Shown: positions 6,664-11,239 of the stretch, piece by piece | Layout: each line of letters begins with the position of its first letter | How positions within the stretch are numbered: the first letter of the stretch is position 1 | Origin: JAMCTM01 sp023473545 | GTDB taxonomy: Bacteria; Patescibacteriota; Microgenomatia; Levybacterales; UBA12049 | Direction of reading: 5' to 3' | NCBI GenBank assembly: GCA_023473545.1 | Contig: JAMCXO010000026.1 | Span: 1 to 11,239, forward strand | DNA length: 11,239 nt | The notes under the pieces: model-generated | The model's database searches: none | The model's input: only the letters and a program-made list of their open reading frames with translations | Told to the model about the DNA's origin: nothing | Translations under genes and position numbers: made by a program

Positions 6664-7034
6664 AAAACCTCCACGGCCATACTGGCTATTTTTGCAAAGC
6701 CATTATCTTTAACCTCCCTGGCAATGGGACCGAAAATTCTTGTGCCAATCGGATTTTTATCCTTCTCGCCGTCTATAACAACGCCCGCATTGTCCGAAAA
6801 CCTAATATATGAACCGTCCGGCCTTCTGTATTCCTTTCTTGTTCTAACGACAACCGCCTTTACCATCTGCGATTCTTTAACCGTCCCGGTTGAGATAGCC
6901 TGCTTGATTACGCATTGAACTATATCCCCCACAAAGCCGAATTTTCTTTTAGACCCGCCCAGTATACGGGTTACCAAAAGAGACCTTGCTCCGGAATTAT
7001 CCGCTGCTTTTATAATTGTTCTTGTTTGAATCAT
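6660..7034 (-). CDS. rplN: 50S ribosomal protein L14
   Basis: L14 lies at the subunit interface, forms intersubunit bridges, and is the docking site for the silencing factor RsfS in many bacteria. The 124-residue protein starts MIQTRTIIKAADNSGARSL. It contains VVVRTRKEYRRPDGSYIRF, then FSDNAGVVID, and ends GTRIFGPIAREVKDNGFAKI followed by ASMAVEVL. All are diagnostic. The length is normal (122-124). GGGAG seven bases upstream of the ATG is a strong ribosome site lying inside S17, and the start overlaps the S17 stop by four bases. Confidence 0.99.
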   Translation of the reverse strand: MIQTRTIIKAADNSGARSLLVTRILGGSKRKFGFVGDIVQCVIKQAISTGTVKESQMVKAVVVRTRKEYRRPDGSYIRFSDNAGVVIDGEKDKNPIGTRIFGPIAREVKDNGFAKIASMAVEVL

Positions 7035-7270
7035 GCTGCTTCTCCCTTAACCATAAGTCTAAAGTGTTTATCCTTAGATAAAGGCCTTGTCTCAATAATG
7101 CGCACCTTGTCTCCCACGGAAGGCATTTTGTCTTCTACGTAAACCTTGTATTTCTTGCTCTTGGTCATAATTTTTCTGTAAACAGGATGCGGGCTTTTTG
7201 TTTCAAGTCTAACAACCGCCGTTTTATTCATCTTAACCGATATAACTTTCCCTTTTAATATCTTATTCAT
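7031..7270 (-). CDS. rpsQ: 30S ribosomal protein S17
   Basis: S17 is a primary 16S rRNA-binding protein of the body of the small subunit, with an OB fold. The 79-residue protein has the motifs LKGKVISVKMNKTAVV (about 5-20), the long loop KSPHPVYRKIMTKSKKYKVY, and VGDKVRIIETRPLSKDKHFR. The length is typical. The start lies inside the end of L29 (8-base overlap), with GGAAGG just upstream. The end overlaps L14 by four bases. Confidence 0.98.
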   Translation of the reverse strand: MNKILKGKVISVKMNKTAVVRLETKSPHPVYRKIMTKSKKYKVYVEDKMPSVGDKVRIIETRPLSKDKHFRLMVKGEAA

Positions 7271-7466
7271 CTTGCCTTCCTTCCTTTATGCATGTCAAAA
7301 CAAAAGCAATATATTTTCTCGCGGCAAAGACAGCCCGCTTATTTTTAAGTTTAGAAAGACTATCCTCCATCTTTAAAGACAAAAGCTCGCTTCTTTTATC
7401 GGCAAGAAGCTTCCGTAACTCCGCCAAGGTTTTTGTTCTTAATTCTTTTTTATCTTTAGTTTTCAT
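7263..7466 (-). CDS. rpmC: 50S ribosomal protein L29
   Basis: L29 is a small helical hairpin protein at the tunnel exit, close to where signal recognition particle and trigger factor bind. The 67-residue protein shows the family pattern of two helices: RTKTLAELRKLLADKRSELL, then KNKRAVFAARKYIAFVLTCI with the conserved R-x-x-x-K/R spacing. The usual Q-L-x-N/D-x-x turn is changed to KMEDSLSKLKNKR. No Shine-Dalgarno is seen before the ATG. Twenty-five bases separate it from L16. Confidence 0.94.
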   Translation of the reverse strand: MKTKDKKELRTKTLAELRKLLADKRSELLSLKMEDSLSKLKNKRAVFAARKYIAFVLTCIKEGRQDE

Positions 7467-7491
7467 AATTTACATATAATCGGATTAAAAA

Positions 7492-7899
7492 TCAACCCTT
7501 TTCAATTATTCTGGTTCTAACAGGCAGCTTATGAGACGCGAGGGTCAGGGCTTTTAGGGCAATGTCACGGGAAACCCCGGCCATCTCAAAAAGCATTCTG
7601 CCTGATTTCACACGTGCCACATATTCAAAGACGTCTCCTTTTCCGCTCCCCATCCTTGTCTCGGGCGGCTTTTTTGTAATCGGCTTATCCGGAAATACCC
7701 TTATCCAAAGCCTGCCGCCTCTTTGCGTATAATGGGTAATCGCGCGCCGGGCCGCTTCTATTTGTCTGGCAGTAATCCAAGACTTACCCAAGGAAAGCAA
7801 TCCGTACTGGCCAAAGGAAACATTCGTGCCGCTGTGGGCGCTGCCCTTTAATCTGCCTCTTTGCTGTTTTCTGTATTTTACTCTTTTTGGCGTTAACAT
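7492..7899 (-). CDS. rplP: 50S ribosomal protein L16
   Basis: L16 binds near the A-site tRNA elbow and is needed for peptidyl transferase activity. The 135-residue protein begins MLTPKRVKYRKQQRGR. It contains GLLSLGKSWITARQIEAARR, RRAITHYTQRGGRLWIRVFP, the TRMGSGKG loop (81-88) that reaches toward the peptidyl transferase centre, and RMLFEMAGVS. R82 corresponds to the arginine hydroxylated in E. coli L16. The length is typical. No clear Shine-Dalgarno is seen; the ATG is 18 bases after the S3 stop. Confidence 0.98.
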   Translation of the reverse strand: MLTPKRVKYRKQQRGRLKGSAHSGTNVSFGQYGLLSLGKSWITARQIEAARRAITHYTQRGGRLWIRVFPDKPITKKPPETRMGSGKGDVFEYVARVKSGRMLFEMAGVSRDIALKALTLASHKLPVRTRIIEKG

Positions 7900-7917
7900 A
7901 TCTTTAATAACTGGTCT

Positions 7918-8571
7918 CTATTTTTTGTTTATCCAAACCTTAACCCCTATATATCCTTTCTTGGTGAGCGCCGGGAAACTGGCAAAATCTATCTTTTCTC
8001 TTAATGTTGAAAGGGGAACCGTGCCAAGCTGTATTTTTTCTCTCCGTCCGATTTCGGCACCGGCTATTCTGCCCGAAAGCATAATCTTTACTCCGTTTGC
8101 GCCTGCGTCCATTACCCTTGCCCCTGTTTGAACAAGAACACGCTTAAAAGGCAGTCTCTTATTTAATTGATCTGCTATATTTTTTGCCACAAGGGTAGCG
8201 TCCAGATTCGGTTCTTTAATAGGTTCTATTCTTAAATCAAGTTTCGAAAGAGCACCGACTCCTAAATTTTTTTTGTTTGTTGTTTTCTTTAGAAAAGACG
8301 CCAGGAATTTCTTTAGATCCTCCAGGCCCGTTCCCGACCTGCCTATGACAATACCGGGACGGGAGACATAAACGATTACCCTTAGGCTGTTTATGGATCT
8401 CTCAATATCAACCCTTGAGATCCCCGCGTATTTTAACCTCTCCATCAAAGCCTTACGAAGATTGTAATCCTCTATGACGGAATCGGAATATCTTTTTTCA
8501 TTAAACCAGCGGCTGCTTGAGTCGTAGATATATCCCATTCTTATAATTTTTGGATTTACCTTCTGTCCCAT
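7918..8571 (-). CDS. rpsC: 30S ribosomal protein S3
   Basis: S3 forms part of the mRNA entry tunnel and helicase of the small subunit. The 217-residue protein starts MGQKVNPKIIRMGYI. It has a type II KH domain with the GxxG loop GRSG at 77-80 within RPGIVIGRSGTGLEDL. The C-terminal domain contains ARVMDAGANGVKIMLSGRIAGAEIGRREK and GTVPLSTLREKIDFAS; the strand IGVKVWINKK closes the protein. The N-terminal segment usually preceding W/F-Y is slightly shortened around SSRWFNEKRYSD, but the length is normal. It is separated from L22 by 61 bases, the longest gap inside the ribosomal block. Confidence 0.98.
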   Translation of the reverse strand: MGQKVNPKIIRMGYIYDSSSRWFNEKRYSDSVIEDYNLRKALMERLKYAGISRVDIERSINSLRVIVYVSRPGIVIGRSGTGLEDLKKFLASFLKKTTNKKNLGVGALSKLDLRIEPIKEPNLDATLVAKNIADQLNKRLPFKRVLVQTGARVMDAGANGVKIMLSGRIAGAEIGRREKIQLGTVPLSTLREKIDFASFPALTKKGYIGVKVWINKK

Positions 8572-8580
8572 ATTCAGGAA

Positions 8581-8617
8581 ATTTCTAAATCCTAATTTCT
8601 AATTTCTAAAATTTTAG
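8581..8617. repeat. AT-rich short tandem repeat in the L22-S3 gap
   Basis: On the minus strand the sequence has iterated TTAGAAA-like units, with a perfect 12-base palindrome CTAAAATTTTAG at 8606-8617. The repeat fills most of the otherwise unusually long 61-base gap between L22 and S3. It lacks GC-rich stems or a following T run, so it is not a terminator, and no convincing -35/-10 pair is seen. Similar AATTTCT iterations occur between genes in some Candidate Phyla Radiation genomes from my memory, unchecked here. Confidence 0.5.
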
Positions 8618-8632
8618 AGCAATTAGATTCAA

Positions 8633-8986
8633 TCAGGTTAATTTAGGTTTCCCTCCTTTCTCCTCTAACGTAACTCTTATGTGCGAGCTTCTTTTTTTAT
8701 ATGGATGAATCCGTCCTCTGGTTGAGGGATGGTATCTCTTAAGAGACGGCCCCTCATTTATTTCTATTCTCTTTATGTATAGATTCTCCTTCTCTAACCT
8801 TAGATTATTCAAGGCATTAGCCAGGCCGCTTTTTAGGGTCCCGGCAATAAGGAAAGATCCCCTTTTTTCAACAAAATTTAAACTATCCATGGCGCTTGTA
8901 ACGTTTTTCCCCGTAAGGGAATCCGCAATCAAACGAAGCTTTCTGGGACTTATTCTTACTGATCTGTTAACAACTGTTATTTCCAT
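8633..8986 (-). CDS. rplV: 50S ribosomal protein L22
   Basis: L22 lines the peptide exit tunnel with an extended beta-hairpin, where macrolide resistance changes occur in other bacteria, and binds all domains of 23S rRNA. The 117-residue protein shows VRISPRKLRLIADSLTGKNV (10-29), the helix SGLANALNNL, and the tunnel hairpin INEGPSLKRYHPSTRGRIHP followed by YKKRSSHIRVTL. The length is within the family range, with a short lysine-rich tail. Nine bases separate it from S19, with no Shine-Dalgarno. Confidence 0.97.
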   Translation of the reverse strand: MEITVVNRSVRISPRKLRLIADSLTGKNVTSAMDSLNFVEKRGSFLIAGTLKSGLANALNNLRLEKENLYIKRIEINEGPSLKRYHPSTRGRIHPYKKRSSHIRVTLEEKGGKPKLT

Positions 8987-8995
8987 AACTATAAA

Positions 8996-9280
8996 CTATG
9001 TCTTTGAAATCTCCCGGGCAACCACCCTTCCGTGACTTCTAAAGGTTCTGGTTGGGGCAAATTCGCCAAGCCTATGTCCAACCATTGCCTCAAGTATAAA
9101 TACATTAATAAAGGTTTTACCGTTATGGACAGCAAGGTTGTGTCCGACAAACTCAGGAGGGATCTGACATGATCTCGACCAGGTTTTGATAGAATTTTTA
9201 TCCCCGCTTCCTTTCTGGATAATAATCTTTTTAAGTAGTTTCTGATCTACCAATGGTCCTTTTTTACTGCTTCTTGCCAT
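8996..9280 (-). CDS. rpsS: 30S ribosomal protein S19
   Basis: S19 is in the head of the small subunit, bound with S13, and contacts A-site tRNA and the large subunit. The 94-residue protein starts MARSSKKGPLVDQKLLKKI and contains IKTWSRSCQIPPEFVGHNLA, VHNGKTF and MVGHRLGEFAPTRTFRSHG. The conserved arginine-rich tail is present. The length is typical. A perfect AAAGGAGG lies within the final codons of L2, about 16 bases upstream of the ATG, and GAGG lies just before it. Seven bases separate it from L2. Confidence 0.98.
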   Translation of the reverse strand: MARSSKKGPLVDQKLLKKIIIQKGSGDKNSIKTWSRSCQIPPEFVGHNLAVHNGKTFINVFILEAMVGHRLGEFAPTRTFRSHGRVVAREISKT

Positions 9281-9287
9281 AGCCTCG

Positions 9288-10028
9288 TTATTTCTTCCTC
9301 CTTTGCATAATATATTTATTGGAATACTTATTTTTGTGTCTTGTTTTGCCGACTGCCCTTCTGCCTGCGTAGGTTTTGGGAATGGGCATGCCTATGCCGC
9401 TTCTGCCCTCTCCTCCTCCGTGAGGATGGGATCTTGGATTTTGGGCAACACCCCGAACGGTGGGGCGTATACCTCTATGTCTTTTTGCGCCTGCTTTGGC
9501 AAACACCCTATTCTTCCATTCGATATTGCCAAGCTGGCCAACAGTGGCAAAACCTGTTCCTCTAATTTTTCTTATTTCTCCTGAAGGCAGTTTAATATGC
9601 ACAAAGTCGCCTTCTCTGGCCTGAATCACTGCCCATGTGCCCGCGCTTCTTGCCAACTGTCCTCCCTTGCCCGGGGTTAATTCTATATTATGAACAACCG
9701 TTCCTAAAGGCAAAATACCTAGGCTGGCACTGTTGCCAAACTTAACCTCTGCGTTTTTACCGGCAATGACGCTATCGCCTACTTTAAGACCTTCGGGTTT
9801 TAATATGTATCTTTTCTCCCCGTCCGCGTAGGTAATTAAGGCTATATCACAGGTTCTGTTCGGATCATACTCCAGAGCGGTAACCTTACCTTTTATGTCA
9901 AACTTATCCCTTTTAAAATCTATCACGCGCATAAAACGCTTATGCTCTCCTCCTTTGTGCCTAACCGAAACCCCTCCCCAGGACATTCTGCCGGCGTGTT
10001 TCTTTTTTATAAACCGCAATTTGGACAT
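9288..10028 (-). CDS. rplB: 50S ribosomal protein L2, N-terminally short
   Basis: L2 is a core protein near the peptidyl transferase centre, required for subunit association and tRNA binding. The 246-residue protein has GGVSVRHKGGEHKRFMRVID (18-37), the OB fold with YDPNRTCDIALITYADGEKR, and PGKGGQLARSAGT. The SH3-like domain ends in RPTVRGVAQNPRSHPHGGGEGR (188-209) and a lysine/arginine tail. The functional histidine (E. coli H229) matches H201, while the preceding aspartate of E. coli is serine. Bacterial L2 is usually about 275 residues: the first 25-30 residues, normally with KxYKPTSPGRR, are missing. A longer start is impossible, because the in-frame codon two before the ATG is the TAA of L23. 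No Shine-Dalgarno is visible. Confidence 0.96.
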   Translation of the reverse strand: MSKLRFIKKKHAGRMSWGGVSVRHKGGEHKRFMRVIDFKRDKFDIKGKVTALEYDPNRTCDIALITYADGEKRYILKPEGLKVGDSVIAGKNAEVKFGNSASLGILPLGTVVHNIELTPGKGGQLARSAGTWAVIQAREGDFVHIKLPSGEIRKIRGTGFATVGQLGNIEWKNRVFAKAGAKRHRGIRPTVRGVAQNPRSHPHGGGEGRSGIGMPIPKTYAGRRAVGKTRHKNKYSNKYIMQRRKK

Positions 10029-10031
10029 AAC

Positions 10032-10319
10032 TTATCTTGCCTGATCGAAAAGATCAATCTTTTCTCCTTCCTTTAATTTAACTATTGCTTTTTTCCATGG
10101 AGAAACAGAAACTTCTGTCCTTCTTTGTCCGATTCTTTTTCTGCCGCCTTTGACGACCGATGTGGCAACAGACAGCGCATGAACATTAAACGTTTTCTCT
10201 ACCGCTTTTCTGATATTAGTTTTATCGGCTTTTTTATTTACCTTAAAGGTAAATTTATTTTGATGAGTATCGCGCATAGATTTTTCCGTTATAATTGGGC
10301 TTATTAAAACATTTTTCAT
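10032..10319 (-). CDS. rplW: 50S ribosomal protein L23
   Basis: L23 is at the tunnel exit, where it is the main docking site for trigger factor and signal recognition particle. The 95-residue protein has the family start LISPIITEKSM (about 5-15), then FTFKVNKKADKTNIRKAVEK and FNVHALSV. The loop KGGRKRIGQR is the tunnel-facing extension, and SPWKKAIVKLKEGEKI closes the fold. The length is typical. Four bases separate it from L4, and a GAGGGA about 11 bases upstream lies within L4. Its stop is three bases before the L2 ATG. Confidence 0.97.
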   Translation of the reverse strand: MKNVLISPIITEKSMRDTHQNKFTFKVNKKADKTNIRKAVEKTFNVHALSVATSVVKGGRKRIGQRRTEVSVSPWKKAIVKLKEGEKIDLFDQAR

Positions 10320-10323
10320 AGTA

Positions 10324-11121
10324 TTAATCCCTCTTTAAAAAGGTTTTATCCAAAACCGAAAGGGCATCCCTCATAAAAACTATTTCTCTGCCCCTCAGAA
10401 CATTTAAAGCATTAAGCATTCTTGCCTCAAGTATCTCAACACCCCCTAGATTGCGGAGGGCTCGATAAACATTTTCCAGATTCTTTCTCAGGGAAAAAGG
10501 CGCGACAAAAAGAACTTGCCTATTCTTGGGACCAAAGCCAAGAGCCTCAAAAACCTTTGCCGCTTCTTTTGTCTTTGGGTTTACTTTATCCAGATTTCCC
10601 ACAATCTTTATCTTATTCTCTCTTAGTTTTTGCGAGAGAACGGTAAAAAGGGCAAGCCTTGACATATTTTTTGAAAGAGCCAGCGAATAATCTTTCGGCT
10701 TTGGGCCAAAAACCACGCCTCCGTGAACAAAAATCGGGGCTTTTTTTGATCCGTGCCGCGCCCTGCCTGTTCCTTTTTGTTTATAAATTTTGCGTGTCGA
10801 ACCTTTCACTTCGCCCCTGGTTCTGGTTGAAACAGTTCCTCGTCTTTTATTAGCCAAATAGACCCTTACGGCCTGTGAAACCAGGCTGTCGTTTGGCTTA
10901 ACCCCAAAAATTTCTCCGGGCAAATCTATTGATTCAATAACCTTGCCTTCGGTATCATAAACTTCTGTCTTTAAACCAACAGCTCCCTTTTTATTCTCGA
11001 ATGTTCCAAGAGCCGTCTTTTCTCCTGATTCTTTCTGCGTCTTACGCGATTTTGAACCCGCCGAGCGGGGGCTTGGCATAGCCTCTTTTGATTCTCTATT
11101 CTTGGTTTTTTTAACCGACAT
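10324..11121 (-). CDS. rplD: 50S ribosomal protein L4 with basic N-terminal extension
   Basis: L4 lines the exit tunnel opposite L22, starts 50S assembly and in some bacteria represses the S10 operon. I chose the ATG at 11121-11119, one base past the L3 stop and with AGGAG 13 bases upstream, giving 265 residues. An in-frame start at 11217 would add 32 residues lying wholly in the L3 tail, so I rejected it. The core begins near residue 51 (KTEVYDTEGK). The RNA-binding loop RRGTVSTRTRGEVKGSTRKI and KQKGTGRARHGSKKAP, and the helix MLNALNVLRGREIVF near the end, identify the family. E. coli L4 has 201 residues. The first 50 or so residues are a low-complexity, lysine- and serine-rich extension with a GC-rich insert encoding PSPRSAG (residues 16-22). 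An ATG at codon 15 has poor ribosome-site spacing and is a weaker alternative start. Confidence 0.93.
   Translation of the reverse strand: MSVKKTKNRESKEAMPSPRSAGSKSRKTQKESGEKTALGTFENKKGAVGLKTEVYDTEGKVIESIDLPGEIFGVKPNDSLVSQAVRVYLANKRRGTVSTRTRGEVKGSTRKIYKQKGTGRARHGSKKAPIFVHGGVVFGPKPKDYSLALSKNMSRLALFTVLSQKLRENKIKIVGNLDKVNPKTKEAAKVFEALGFGPKNRQVLFVAPFSLRKNLENVYRALRNLGGVEILEARMLNALNVLRGREIVFMRDALSVLDKTFLKRD
11057..11076. repeat. GC-rich palindrome in the N-terminal extension of L4
   Basis: CCCGC (11057-11061) and GCGGG (11065-11069) form a perfect 5-base stem around CGA, followed by GGCTTGG. It shares the blocks CCCGCCGA and CTTGGC, in the same order, with the palindrome in map (546-563). The blocks are separated by seven bases here and three there. 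Both encode a PSPR...AG peptide. It may be a diverged relative of the same element; the match is short, so this is tentative. Confidence 0.35.
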
Positions 11122-11122
11122 A

Positions 11123-11239
11123 TTATTCTTTCTTCTCCTTTTTATCTTCTTTTTCTTCTGTCTTTTCTGTCTTTTCCGCTTCTTTATATAAAGGCACAAA
11201 CTTTCTATCCTTGCCAACCTTTTGTATAAAAACCATGCT
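11123..11239 (-). CDS. rplC: 50S ribosomal protein L3, C-terminal end only
   Basis: The frame enters from the right edge and ends at the TAA at 11125-11123. The visible 38 residues are SMVFIQKVGKDRKFVPLY followed by a charged tail rich in lysine and glutamate. The first part fits the last strand of L3, and the place directly before L4 is where L3 stands in S10 operons. L3 starts 50S assembly and reaches toward the peptidyl transferase centre, but that part lies outside the window. The charged low-complexity tail of about 18 residues is longer than in E. coli L3. The identification rests mainly on gene order, because the diagnostic L3 motifs are not in view. Confidence 0.75.
   Translation of the reverse strand, partial: SMVFIQKVGKDRKFVPLYKEAEKTEKTEEKEDKKEKKE
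11135..11139 (-). promoter_or_regulatory. Shine-Dalgarno upstream of L4
   Basis: AGGAG on the minus strand lies 13 bases before the ATG at 11121, inside the codons for the lysine/glutamate-rich L3 tail. The spacing is long for an optimal site, but it supports the shorter start of L4 over the in-frame one at 11217. The purine-rich surroundings reduce its specificity. Confidence 0.45.

Noticed and set aside
8586..8632. An internal promoter before S3
   Set aside because: A TTGAAT-like -35 is present on the minus strand, but no TATAAT-like -10 stands at suitable spacing in the AT-rich repeat.
9303..9584. A 93-codon plus-strand frame opposite L2
   Set aside because: It is antisense to a highly conserved L2 region, is cysteine-rich and matches no family; it is a mirror of L2 codon use, as are the other plus-strand frames.
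10324..11217. A 297-residue L4 starting at the ATG at 11217
   Set aside because: The additional 32 residues lie wholly within the L3 tail in another frame and are a lysine/arginine artefact of purine-rich DNA; the ATG just after the L3 stop fits the operon layout.
1..11239. Alternative genetic code with UGA as glycine
   Set aside because: Several genes (L6, L14, L15, S17, SecY, L16) end with TGA exactly at the conserved C-terminus, with the next gene starting there.

Overview
The window holds one unbroken run of tightly packed genes, all on the minus strand. It is the S10-spc ribosomal protein cluster, so transcription runs from high to low coordinates. In that order the genes are: the 3' end of L3, then L4, L23, L2, S19, L22, S3, L16, L29, S17, L14, L24, L5, S14, S8, L6, L18, S5, L15, SecY, adenylate kinase, a P-loop kinase-like protein resembling the archaeal UPF0200 family, and type I methionine aminopeptidase. 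Most junctions are gaps of a few bases or overlaps of 4 to 14 bases, and no gap exceeds about 110 bases. No tRNA, rRNA, CRISPR array or transposase gene is visible. No convincing promoter was found either; the operon promoter should lie upstream, beyond the right edge.

The organism is a bacterium, shown by the bacterial gene order, the bacterial-type proteins and the zinc-type S14. Ribosomal protein L30, normally between S5 and L15, is absent, and those two genes overlap, leaving no room for it. Loss of L30 together with such compaction suggests a Candidate Phyla Radiation (Patescibacteria) lineage, perhaps Parcubacteria-like; this placement is inferred. Many genes end in TGA, so UGA is a stop and the UGA-glycine code of Gracilibacteria/SR1 does not apply.

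By region: bases 3345-11239 encode ribosomal proteins of both subunits. Bases 2065-3348 encode the SecY translocon channel, and bases 109-2063 encode two nucleotide-kinase-fold proteins and the enzyme that removes initiator methionine. The set couples ribosome assembly to membrane insertion, nucleotide balance and N-terminal protein maturation.

The main oddities are: (1) L18, whose Shine-Dalgarno and ATG are clear but whose conserved body lies in another frame; (2) a GC-rich palindrome inserted in frame in methionine aminopeptidase, with a possible relative in the N-terminal extension of L4; (3) an L2 lacking the usual N-terminal segment; and (4) the UPF0200-like gene between adk and map. No wholly new multi-gene system is evident.
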